NCBI GenBank assembly: GCA_020631735.1
Contig: CM036162.1
Coordinates: 90,692,401 to 90,756,400, forward strand
DNA from: Saccharum officinarum
Lineage: Eukaryota; Streptophyta; Magnoliopsida; Poales; Poaceae
Length of the DNA stretch: 64,000 nt
Reading direction: 5' to 3'
Both the position numbers and the translations under genes were made by a program. A model generated the notes under the pieces. The model did no database searches. It was not told where the DNA came from and worked only from the letters and a program-made list of their open reading frames with translations. Shown in pieces: positions 23,901-35,746 of this stretch (position 1 is the first letter of the stretch; the number at the start of each line of letters is the position of its first letter).

Positions 23901-25492
23901 TTTACCAGCCACACAAGCTTAGAGGCGACATGCAATGACTGCAATGGAAACTAACATGATTTTCAATTGGTTCATCTATGAATAATTAATCTCAGGTTTT
24001 CTTGCTGCTAGAACACTAAATAACCCAAAAAAAAGGAATCTAAATTTCACACAATATCGGTTGATAATAGGGATGGGTGTTTTACCATCAATTTCATACT
24101 TTCACTTTCTTCTGTGCTGTCTTTTCTAGCAAACACTTCAGGGCTCTCTTTCAGCGATAAAGAATGGAATCCGTGGTCAATTTTTCAATTTTATTTAAGC
24201 CTGACATCACCTGGTGACGAAAAAAAAATTGGATGACAAGGCTGTATACATAGATCACTATATTTTGTGAACAATTAGCACACTGGAAGGAGATAACTGG
24301 AAAGCATTAGTTCTGATTATATTAGCAATTAGGGATAGAAGTGTACGGCGAATCACCATGAAACAAAACTATGAAAGGGTCAAAACAAATCATTAAGCAC
24401 GTGTATTATGAGTATTTTCTTTGTTCAAAGGTGCTGAGATGAAACTAAAGAAGAAATAGTCACCCGTAGCTTCTTCAGTGCGTCATCATGCTGAAACCAT
24501 TGGTAAAGCTGTTGCCTTTAGAATGGTGGTAGATGTCAGTAAAACCTAAATTGTGTACTGTCACCCATAGCTTCTTCCAGTGTGTCATCAAATTCATGGT
24601 TACTATGACAACGTACGTCGTGAAAAAGTCGGCAGCTTAAAGGTCTTGCTTCTAGCTTTGAGCTGTACACAATGAAAAGTTCCATTTGCATGATGAGTAC
24701 GGATATGATAATTCAGAACTTAGAGCCCGGTGGTGCTTATTTCTTTGCGCGAGACATTTAAACTAATGGAAACCTATTCATATTGCATAGGTGCATGAAA
24801 TGGGAACGAATGACAGTATCTAATAGATAATTTTGGTATGCACCTGCTGCTACCAAGCAAGCAGCCCAGCATCGCAAGCATTGCATAGTTGATGAAGAAT
24901 CTTCCACCCACTCTTCCATTGTGTGGTATCTGCAACTTGGTCAAACAGTACAGGTAAATAATTTACTATGAAGTAGTCTCAGTATGGAGTTCCTTAGTAA
25001 TGGTCTTAGAAGGATGGTAATGACATAATATATATATTTCAGATCTCTGATGAACCATATTTCTAAAATCCAATAACGCTGATGGTGGCATACTTCGAAC
25101 TAATTTTGAAAAGAGAATGAGATCTGTGCATTGAGTAACCAGAAAAATAAATCGACCCTTCGGCCTTGGGACCTAAAACCCTAGGACACGAGAAATCAAA
25201 GGAGACCTAAGGCTACCAGATGAGAATGGATGAGTGAGAACTAACCTGGACGGAATCAACAGCTAGGGTTTCCTGGAGCGCACACACCAGGACTGCACCA
25301 GAGTCACTGGCGGTGCCTGCTCGCGCCGCCGTGGAGGTCGTGCCGCAGCGCCACCTGCGCCAGTCCGCCCGCGGCGCGCCGCTGTGTCGCCCCCCGCAGA
25401 GCGACTGCAGGAGGCCGGGCGAGCAGAGCGGGGCGAGGGGGAGGGGGCTGCGGCCGCGGGGTCTGCAGCGCCGTGCCGGGTGGGCCGCCAGC
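20928..25492. other. AT-rich intergenic DNA with GC-rich right end
   Basis: There is no recognisable gene. A CACTAGTAGAAA sequence followed by GCGCGCGCAGGGGCGCGCG lies at 20999, but no matching opposite end was found. From about 25230 the DNA turns GC-rich. On the minus strand it resembles the leader and first exon of a gene (GGAAACCCTAGC at about 25262-25273, possible donor CAG/GTTAGT at about 25245-25253). This GC-rich unit is split by the retroelement at 25493 and resumes at 41072. Transcription is not established. Confidence 0.45.
21912..22001. repeat. 45-bp tandem repeat, two copies
   Basis: Two adjacent 45-bp copies (21912-21956 and 21957-22001) differ at one base near the start (CATGATG versus CATGCTG). 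Confidence 0.95.
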
Positions 25493-25497
25493 GAGCC
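25493..25497. repeat. Left target-site duplication GAGCC
   Basis: Perfect match to GAGCC at 41067-41071, directly abutting the TG start of LTR A. Confidence 0.85.
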
Positions 25498-28004
25498 TGA
25501 AGGGTCGAGATGGCGGACTAGAGGGGGGTGAATAGTCCTTTCTAAAAATTAAACGCGTTGGCTAACCAAAACAAATGCGGAATTAAACTTATCGGTCTAG
25601 CCAAGACTATACCCCTCTAATTAAGTTCACAAGCACCTCACAAAGATCCTAATTAAACAACTAAGGTGCTTTCCTTAGCAAGAGCTCTCCTATTTAATTC
25701 TAGAGCAAGGTCACACAAACCTATGCACTAGTACTTTGCAAGCAAGAGGGAGCTCCTACACAACTAGTGAAGCAAAAGCACAAAGCTCCTAAGCTCACTA
25801 GCAATGCTCAATAACAAGGCAACTAATGCCAAATTAGAGAGCGCAAAAACACTTCGCTACACAAACTAAGCAATGTGACTAATAAGGTTACACAAACCAA
25901 ATTAGTCACGCAAAGGGAAGCTTCTAGCTACACAAGCAAGAAGACAACTAGCAAGCTACACAAGCAAACTAGTTATGAGAGCAACTACACAAGCACAAGT
26001 ATATATGAAAGTAAATACAAGCTTGTGTTACACGAAGGCAAACCACCGAGAAGAGTAGACAATGTTGACACGGTGATTTTCTCCCGAGGTTCACTTGGTT
26101 GCCACCAAGCTACGTCCCCGTTGTGTCGACCAACACTCCGTGGTTCGGCGGCTAATCGGTCACACACCGAGCCTGTCAAAAGGCACCGCAAGAACCTACC
26201 AAAAAGTGTGGTAGCTCAATGACACGATCAACTAGAGTTGCTCTTCGCGATCCCCGCGGGGTGAGCACAATCCCCCTCACAAAGCTTCTCCGGAGCCTCG
26301 CACAATCTTCTTGCGAGCTTCGACGGAGCCACAAGCCACCAAGCCGTCTAGGAGGTGGCAACCTCCAAGAGCAACAAGCACCACCGGCTTGCAACACGAT
26401 CACCTAGTGCCACACGATGCAATCTCTCAAAGCAACGCACTAGAATCGCTATCTCACTCGATCCGATGAACACTATCAAGCATGAGTGAGTTAGATGGCT
26501 CCCAAGCACTACCACACAAGTCACAAAGACTATAGTGTGCTCAGCTTCCGGCCACAACCGGCCAAGACATCTATTTATAACCCCACGGTCAAATAGAGCC
26601 GTTACCCCTTCACTGGGCAGAACTCGGGACGACCGGACGCGCCGGTCGTAACTGACCGGACGCGCTTCACCGCGTCCGGTCGCCCTGCGACGTCCACGTG
26701 TCCCTCGAATTTCAAATGCGACCGTTAGATCCTCCAACGGTTACTGACCCCAACGGTCAAAACAACGACCGGACGCGCCCTAGGCAACGACCGGACGCGC
26801 CTGTCAAACGACCGGACGCGCTGGTCCAAACGACCGGACGCGCTGGTCGCCCAACGGCTAACTGCGAAACAACGACCGGACGCGCTGGTCCAACTGACCG
26901 GACGCGCCGGGAACGACCGGACGCGCTGGTCCCGTGAAGGACCGGACGCGCTGGTCGCCTGAGCAGCGCTCAACGAAGCAGTGACCGGACGCGCTGAAGA
27001 AAAAGACCGGACGCCACAGTGCCCGCGTCCGGTGGGAGTCCAGTAAGCTCCCTGGACGACCGGACGCGTCCGATCGTCAGTGACCGGACGCGCCTCGCGT
27101 CCGATCATCGAACTGAAAATCGCGCAGACACTGAACACTGACCGGACGCGTCCGGTCCTGCAAGGACCGCGTCCGGTGCAGCGTCCGGTCACCTCTGTGA
27201 CCTCCGTTCGCCTCCGTTTCTTTTCCAACTTTCGGCGCAGTAGAAAATAGGCGTTTCACTTTTCCAAAAAGCGCCGAATCCCGCCTCGCAAGCTCGGCGG
27301 GAGGGAGAGAGGAACCAAACCCTCTCTACCACTCAAACTCCACTGCCTTCGTAAAAGTGCCAACACCAACAAGTGATCACCACTTTGTGCACGTGTGTTA
27401 GCATTTTCATAATCATTTTACCGAAGGAGTTAACCACTCAACTTGCCACGCCACTCGATCCTAACACGTATGCAAAGTTAGATCGCTCAAGTGGCACTAG
27501 ATGACCGATATGCAAACAAGTTTGCCCCTCTTGATAGTACGGCCATCTATCCTAAATCCGGTCATAAACTTCTCTACACACCTATGACCGGTGAAATGGA
27601 AATGCCCTAGGTTATACCTTTGCCTTGCGCATTCCACTCCATCTCCTCCGATGTTGATGCAACACATGCACCAACCAATCACCAAATGATATGATCCACT
27701 TCATATCATCACGTGACCGTATTGGTTCATCGATCTTGACCTCACTTGCTCTTCACCGTTGCCTCGGTCCTTCGGCGCCAAGCCATCACACAACTTGCCC
27801 TTCACCCTAGCAACCGGTCCATCAAGCCAAGCCTCATCTTGATCTTCTCCACCTTGGTCACATGACTCCATGTCATGTCTCATATGCAATGAGCTCCTTC
27901 ATGACACCATCACATGTGGACTAATCTCCTGTGTATCTCACATAACCACATATTAGTCCACCTAAGTTGTCACTCAATTACCAAAACCAAACAAGGACCT
28001 TTCA
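25498..28004 (-). repeat. LTR A (3' LTR of unit 1)
   Basis: 2507 bp with TG/CA termini, differing from LTR B by about ten small changes by eye. It contains the GACCGGACGCG minisatellite at about 26630-27190. A polypurine tract abuts it on the internal side. Confidence 0.92.
26630..27190. repeat. CpG-rich GACCGGACGCG minisatellite in LTR A
   Basis: The 11-mer GACCGGACGCG occurs about 14 times exactly, plus near variants and inverted forms (CGCGTCCGGT). The spacing is irregular, often followed by CTGGTC. The surrounding LTR is much less GC-rich. The matching block in LTR B is at about 34372-34932. Confidence 0.9.
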
Positions 28005-28019
28005 ATCTCCCCCTTTTTG
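28005..28019 (-). other. Polypurine tract of unit 1
   Basis: On the minus strand AAAAAGGGGGAGAT directly precedes the TGAAAGG start of the LTR, the expected place and composition for plus-strand priming. The same tract follows LTR B at 35747-35761. Confidence 0.85.
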
Positions 28020-31000
28020 GTAATTGATGACAACTCTACAAAGATATGGAAATTAAGCTTTTTCAAGCTAGCACTTCACAAAAAGTGTAAATTGCTAACT
28101 TGTTTTGGATTTAATGTTACTTATCTAACTTTTAAGCTCTATGTCAAGATTTGGATAAGCACCATAAAATCCGACTTGGTAGTGCTAGCTCCCCCTTCAT
28201 ATGTGCTCAAAAGGTTTGGTTTTAAGCTCACACATATGCATGAATATGAAATTTGTGGGAGGGTTAGCACTACTAAGTGATGCTAAGGTGTATAGAATAA
28301 ACCTTTGTAGCTCGCTACCAATTAGTAGCTTGATACCATTTGAAAATCACAAGTTTGCCATCATCCTTAGCATCATGAGTAGCTAGACATCAAAAACACT
28401 AGAAACCCCGTGAGATCAACATTATAAGCAAGGTTCTAGTTTTTGCATGATAATCATAAGTCTAGCTATCATCCTATGCATGCTAGTTATCAAATCATCA
28501 TTCAAGTTCTATAACTAGCATACACCACACAAGCATGCATATTGAAATTAAGAACTTTATGCAATGCAAGCAAGCACATGAATTATGCACATATCAAATG
28601 TAAACAATCAAAGTTCATGAGCTTGCTCCCCCTACTTGTGTGCTTTCTTTGTCCAAGAATGTTTGATCCCCTTACATTCTTCAATGTTACTCCCTCTTTG
28701 TCCATGTCCATGTCTAATCTTTCCAATCTCTTCCAAAGCTAAAAAAGCTTTTCATATCTTTGTCCAATCTCTCCCCCTTTGTCATCAATTTCCATAAAAG
28801 GTGTTCTTCTCAATTGATACAAAGGCTTGTATTGGGGTAGATGGTTGAGATTTGAATATTGCATTTTTGATGGACATTACCACATATGTTGGAATGACAA
28901 ACTTTATGGTTGCTCTTGAGATTCCACATAGGATCTTTGACCTTGGTACCAATTGGTGGGGCTCCTCCCCCTATGTCATAGCATGTGTCATTCACTTGAG
29001 ATACTACTTGGAGATGAGGGTAGCATTACTTGATTTGATCACTTAAGGTTGAGGATCACTTGTGAAACCATTGTCTTGCATGAATGATACCACGTGAAGA
29101 TACCATGAGTAGAAATGTGATACCATTTGAAAGAATTTTCTAGTATGGATTCACTTTGAAGGATTTGGCAATAATATTCACTTCTTGAACATTTGCTATC
29201 TTCATGAGTACCATTTGTAAGATATCACTTGTAGATCATTATCTAGACACCACTTGTACATACCACTTGGAAGATCAATTTGAGTCTAGATACTACTTGA
29301 AACAAACAAGATATCTATTTTTATTGTTGTCTTGTGCTTGTACTCTTATCATTGTCATGAGCTTCTTGTATGACTTGAACTATATTGATTTGCCTAAGAT
29401 TCCAAGTTCGGTTTGATCCAATGACAAGCTTCTTCACACCTCAAGCTAAGGGTTATCTTGCTAATGTTGTACTTGTCACTTGTTAGCAATCCAAACTAGA
29501 TCAAGTACTTAGGTTCACTAGCTCATGAACAAATTCATACTCATACCACTAGAACATTTAGACAATCAAGCAATAGTGGTAGGCTATGAATCTAAAATTT
29601 TTATTTGTTATGCATGATCCTAATAAGTATGTACTATATGCACTAACCGCATACTAGTAAGGGATGAAATGATCATGCACATTACAATGATACCTTTGCT
29701 ATGTTGGAGTAGAGGATAGTCACATAGATTCTAATTCATTACTCCAATAGCAATGTGAAGTCTAATTTATAAGCTTGGTGAAGACCAATCATCATAGATA
29801 AATCCATTCTTCACCCATATGAAATGTAAACCACTTATGATCAAGTGCATTATCTTGTTGTGGTTGGCTTGCTTCATAATATCATTTTTGCTTATATGAG
29901 AGAACTACTTAGAATATCACTTGAAATACATGACTAGCTCTCTTTTGGGTGTTGCTTGCTCTTTAGATCAATTCTTTTGATTGCTTCAACTAAGCATCAC
30001 AAGTTCCTCGGATCACCACTTCCATGTTAGCCTTCCAAGTCCCAAACTTGGTTTCACCTACACACGGCGGCAAGCCCTCACTAGGGAGAAGTGACCTTTC
30101 TCAAAAGAACCACTCTTGATACTCACTTGAAATGATATAGTTTGATTGATCCAAATGATGAACTCAATCTTGATGAATAATCCTTGAATCTACATTTGAC
30201 TCCAACTCTTTCTACTTGTTTAAGTCCTTTTCTTCCTACCAAATGATCTCTAATCATCACTAGAACTTAAACTTCATCTTCATCTTAAGTTTGATCTTGA
30301 TCTTCAAATTGAGTACCAAATAAGTACACCAAGTACATACCACAATCAAATGTTCTTGTACTCATTGCTTTTCATGCTTCTAGATCAATCCAAAACCAAA
30401 CTTAGGTACCTCAACCACTTATAAACATGTTTCCAACTTGAGGACCTTTCAATCAAAGTGACTCTAGATTAATCCAATGATTGTCACTTTTCTGGCAGAT
30501 TCTGTACCCTTCAAAGAAAAATTCATATCTCCCAATGTACAGATCCAAATGCCATGAAATTTGGTGGAGATGTGATTCACTAAGTCATCTAGCAGCTGTA
30601 AAAATTTGAGATTTATTTGACATCTAGATTGCTACCAGATTTTAAATCTTCCACCACTGCTACATGCTGAAAACTGCTGCACTATAGCTGAGAAGATGTA
30701 CTCCAAAGTCGAAGCATCTCTTATTCACTTCTCATAAAATTTCTACAGCATCTTCTTCCATAAGTGTAGAGCATGTATACCAAATTTCAAGCCAATCCAA
30801 ATAGATTTGATCACTCAAACATGGCTAAGATCATTGCTAGCTCAGATTTTTAATGTAGGACAGATTTCAATACATGAGCTATTCTTCATCAAATATGAAT
30901 CAAACTTGAAACTAACTTGTTTGAATACTTTCACAAGACATATATCCATTCAATCCACTTACTAAATGTCATCTCATGAATTTATCCAACACAAACCAAT

Positions 31001-31337
31001 CCAAACTTGATTACTAATCTTTTAATCCATTCAAACATCTCATAGCAAGCAACATTGCATATATATCCAATTCAATCAACAAGAGATATACCTTGGTTAG
31101 CTCATGATTATTCATAGCAAGCTTTCTACTCAAATAAATTACAAGCCATAAAATAATTCCAATAAATCATCCACAACTTGATTATGACACTTGTATGTTG
31201 TAGTACTTTGGACTTCACTCATTTTGACTTGGCATTGGGATAGAATTGCAATAAGCTTCAATACTTGAGTCAACATATAATGATAAATATGAAATCAATT
31301 TGAGTCAAGCCTCCAATGCCATGGTACCTACACACAA
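28020..31337. other. 3.3-kb non-coding internal region of unit 1
   Basis: AT-rich DNA lies between gag and the purine tract, where an autonomous element would carry pol. No integrase, reverse transcriptase or RNase H motif was seen in any frame. Around 29080-29310 it has recurring short ACTTG-containing phrases (TACCACTTG, TATCACTTG, CACCACTTG). Unit 2 carries the same region at about 35762-39078. Confidence 0.7.
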
Positions 31338-33190
31338 TCATCCACTCTTTGATGGTACCCAAACTAGTTTGGGTTCTCTCAAATTAGGTGCAACATACTT
31401 AGGCATAGCCTTAGTATGAGTAGCGGGATGTTTTGCAATTTCAACCAATGAGGTACCATTGCCATCCTTTCTAAGCATATTAGTATCATTAATTGAAATA
31501 GGCTTAGAATTGTTACCTAGGGGACATGAATATGCCATGTGTCCCCTTTCCCGGCATGAGTAGCAACTTCTCTTAGATTGAGCCTTTTCTTCATTGCTCA
31601 TATGTTGCTTCTCATTGCCTTGCCTCTTACGAGTTGCTTGAATCTTCTTTTCAAGCTTGGTAGGACACCCCGAGGCAAAGTGTCCCATATCTCCATATTT
31701 GAAGCACTTGATGTGAGCATGTACTTTCTTCTCATCTTGATTCTTGCTCATCATCTTGACATCTTGAATTTGCATTGGATGTCTTGTTCTTCCACCCCTT
31801 CTTGTTTTCTTCTTCTTTATCATCAAGTCACTAACATCTTCATGATTGATTTTGACTTGATCTTGGGGCTTTGCTTTTGGCTCAACTTGAGACTTCTTAG
31901 TAGGGCAACACTTGGCAATATGTCCCACTTCATGGCATTGGTAGCACATGAGTTGGGATAGCTTCTTTGCATCTTTCTTCTTCTTAATCTTGCCCTTGCT
32001 CTTGTTGTAGCCAATACCACTCTTATCACCATATCTTCTTTGATTGGTTATGATATGCTCAATGGCGATTTTAGAGTTGTAGCACCTCTCCAACTTGTTG
32101 CTCAAATTCTTCACTTCACTTTTGAGCTCATTGTTCTCCTTCAAAAGGTTAGTCTCACAAGACATAGAGGTAGAACAAGCATCTAATTTTGAAGAACATG
32201 GCATATATAATAAATCATCACAAGAGGTGGATACATGCTTCTTGCCTACATCACAAGGGTTAGTAATATGTGATTGATCATTTGACCCAAATGATGAGCT
32301 CTCACTAGTTTTGGTTTCTTCATTAGAAAGCTTTTAGTGAGTAAAGCATGTTCTTGTACCAAGTTATCATGAGCAACACTTAGTTTCTCATGAGTTAATT
32401 TTAGCTCCTCATGTGAACAAGTAGTAACATAAAGTAGATGCTTTTGTTGTTCACATGTGGTCTTTAGAAAAGAGTTATCATATTCCAATTTACTTACTTT
32501 TTCCATTTCTCTTTTCAAGGCTCTTGAGAGTTTATATAAAAGCTCTAAATTTGGATCATCACAATCCACAACAAAACCACCAACATGTATCTTAGTGTTA
32601 CCATGTGATGATGTTGAAGAGCTTGTTGAAGCATCACTCTCATAGCCATCATCTTCACCATCAAGTGTGCATGAGGTAGAATCAATGCTTGCATCACTTG
32701 TGGCATTATCATTCTTCTTGTCAAGTGATTTTGTGATATGATTATCTTTGTCATCACTTGACCGTGAGGTGGAGCAATCCTCCACAACCACCTTGTTGTG
32801 GTCATGCTCAACATCCTCATGTACCTCCATCACTATGTGATCATCCTTCTTGAATTTTCCATCATCCCAAATTGAGGAGTCACCATAGTGATGCTTGAGC
32901 GCCATCCACAAGCTATGTGCACTTGAGAGACCCCTCACCTTGTTAAGAATCTCATTATTTAAAGCTTTGATTAGATAAAACTTAGCTTGTGCATCAAGTG
33001 TTCGGCAATCCTTTTGAGCTTGGGTACGGTTACCACACCCATCCAAGTCATGAGAAAAGCCAACAACTATGATCCACCAAAACTTAGGGCCAAGAGCACG
33101 AAAATGATCAAGCATGTGATTTTTCCACCGTGCATAGTGAGTGCCATCAAAAATGTGTTCCACACAATCATTTCGCGTATAAGTCGCCAT
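31338..33190 (-). pseudogene. gag of unit 1, Copia-type, frameshifted
   Basis: The gag reads from an ATG at 33190 that lies about 38 bp inside the primer-binding site. The N-terminal part has the gag signature of plant Copia elements (FDGTHYARWKNHM, then a long UBN2-like helix region). The C-terminal part has three CCHC-type knuckles. The first (CYQCHEVGHIAKCC) and third (CYSCRERGHMAYSC) are intact; in the second the second cysteine is replaced (CFKYGDMGHFASGC). One C is missing near 32330-32331 relative to unit 2, shifting the frame after residue ~286. The product would form particles that package element RNA; this copy cannot make the full protein. Confidence 0.9.
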
Positions 33191-33227
33191 CCTCTCGGGT
33201 CGGTGAAGACCGCAAATGAGAGACCCG

Positions 33228-33239
33228 GCTCTGATACCA
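33228..33239 (-). other. Primer-binding site of unit 1 (initiator Met-tRNA)
   Basis: On the minus strand TGGTATCAGAGC lies two bases from the LTR end. It is the standard complement of the 3' end of plant initiator methionine tRNA. Confidence 0.88.
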
Positions 33240-33241
33240 CT

Positions 33242-35746
33242 TGAAGGGTCGAGATGGCGGACTAGAGGGGGGTGAATAGTCCTTTCTAAAAATTAAACGC
33301 GTTGGCTAACCAAAACAAATGCGGAATTAAACTTATCGGTCTAGCCAAGACTATACCCCTCTAATTAAGTTCACAAGCACCTCACAAAGATCCTAATTAA
33401 CAACTAAGGTGCTTTCCTTAGCAAGAGCTCTCCTATTTAATTCTAGAGCAAGGTCACACAAACCTATGCACTAGTACTTTGCAAGCAAGAGGGAGCTCCT
33501 ACACAACTAGTGAAGCAAAAGCACAAAGCTCCTAAGCTCACTAGCAATGCTCAATAACAAGGCAACTAATGCCAAATTAGAGAGCGCAAAACACTTAGCT
33601 ACACAAACTAAGCAATGTGACTAACAAGGTTACACAAACCAAATTAGTCACGCAAAGGGAAGCTTCTAGCTACACAAGCAAGAAGACAACTAGCAAGCTA
33701 CACAAGCAAACTAGTTACGAGAGCAACTACACAAGCACAAGTATATATGAAAGTAAATACAAGCTTGTGTTACACGAAGGCAAACCACCGAGAAGAGTAG
33801 ACAATGTTGACACGGTGATTTTCTCCCGAGGTTCACTTGGTTGCCACCAAGCTACGTCCCCGTTGTGTCGACCAACACTCCGTGGTTCGGCGGCTAATCG
33901 GTCACACACCGAGCCTGTCAAAAGGTACCGCAAGAACCTACCAAAAAGTGTGGTAGCTCAATGACACGATCAACTAGAGTTGCTCTTCGCGATCCCCGCG
34001 GGGTGAGCACAATCCCCCTCACAAAGCTTCTCCGGAGCCTCGCACAATCTTCTTGCGAGCTTCGACGGAGCCACAAGCCACCAAGCCGTCTAGGAGGTGG
34101 CAACCTCCAAGAGCAACAAGCACCACCGGCTTGCAACACGATCACCTAGTGCCACACGATGCAATCTCTCAAAGCAACGCACTAGAATCGCTATCTCACT
34201 CGATCCGATGAACACTATCAAGCATGAGTGAGTTAGATGGCTCCCAAGCACTACCACACAAGTCACAAAGACTATAGTGTGCTCAGCTTCCGGCCACAAC
34301 CGGCCAAGACATCTATTTATAACCCCACGGTCAAATAGAGCCGTTACCCCTTCACTGGGCAGAACTCGGGACGACCGGACGCGCCGGTCGTAACTGACCG
34401 GACGCGCTTCACCGCGTCGGTCGCCCTGCGACGTCCACGTGTCCCTCGAATTTCAAATGCGACCGTTAGATCCTCCAACGGTTACTGACCCCAACGGTCA
34501 AAACAACGACCGGACGCGCCCTAGGCAACGACCGGACGCGCCTGTCAAACGACCGGACGCGCTGGTCCAAACGACCGGACGCGCTGGTCGCCCAACGGCT
34601 AACTGCGAAACAACGACCGGACGCGCTGGTCCAACTGACCGGACGCGCCGGGAACGACCGGACGCGCTGGTCCCGTGAAGGACCGGACGCGCTGGTCGCC
34701 TGAGCAGCGCTCAACGAAGCAGTGACCGGACGCGCTGAAGAAAAAGACCGGACGCCACAGTGCCCGCGTCCGGTGGGAGTCCAGTAAGCTCCCTGGACGA
34801 CCGGACGCGTCCGATCGTCAGTGACCGGACGCGCCTCGCGTCCGATCATCGAACTGAAAATCGCGCAGACACTGAACACTGACCGGACGCGTCCGGTCCT
34901 GCAAGGACCGCGTCCGGTGCAGCGTCCGGTCACCTCTGTGACCTCCGTTCGCCTCCGTTTCTTTTCCAACTTTCGGCGCAGTAGAAAATAGGCGTTTCAC
35001 TTTTCCAAAAAAGCGCCGAATCCCGCCTCGCAAGCTCGGCGGGAGGGAGAGAGGAACCAAACCCTCTCTACCACTCAAACTCCACTGCCTTCGTAAAAGT
35101 GCCAACACCAACAAGTGATCACCACTTTGTGCACGTGTGTTAGCATTTTCATAATCATTTTACCGAAGGAGTTAACCACTCAACTTGCCACGCCACTCGA
35201 TCCTAACACGTATGCAAAGTTAGATCGCTCAAGTGGCACTAGATGACCGATATGCAAACAAGTTTGCCCCTCTTGATAGTACGGCCATCTATCCTAAATC
35301 CGGTCATAAACTTCTCTACACACCTATGACCGGTGAAATGGAAATGCCCTAGGTTATACCTTTGCCTTGCGCATTCCACTCCATCTCCTCCGATGTTGAT
35401 GCAACACATGCACCAACCAATCACCAAATGATATGATCCACTTCATATCATCACGTGACCGTATTGGTTCATCGATCTTGACCTCACTTGCTCTTCACCG
35501 TTGCCTCGGTCCTTCGGCGCCAAGCCATCACACAACTTGCCCTTCACCCTAGCAACCGGTCCATCAAGCCAAGCCTCATCTTGATCTTCTCCACCTTGGT
35601 CACATGACTCCATGTCATGTCTCATATGCAATGAGCTCCTTCATGACACCATCACATGTGGACTAATCTCCTGTGTATCTCACATAACCACATATTAGTC
35701 CACCTAAGTTGTCACTCAATTACCAAAACCAAACAAGGACCTTTCA
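33242..35746 (-). repeat. LTR B (shared by units 1 and 2)
   Basis: 2505 bp. It serves as the 5' LTR of unit 1 and the 3' LTR of unit 2. No target duplication separates it from either internal region, which marks the array as a recombination product and not two insertions side by side. Confidence 0.92.
34372..34932. repeat. CpG-rich GACCGGACGCG minisatellite in LTR B
   Basis: Same array and copy order as in LTR A, with one small deletion in an inverted copy (CGCGTCGGTC in place of CGCGTCCGGTC at about 34414). Confidence 0.9.

Noticed and set aside
26725..27228. 167-residue Arg-rich frame in LTR A (and the same in LTR B)
   Set aside because: It is the translation of the GACCGGACGCG minisatellite and lacks any conserved domain.
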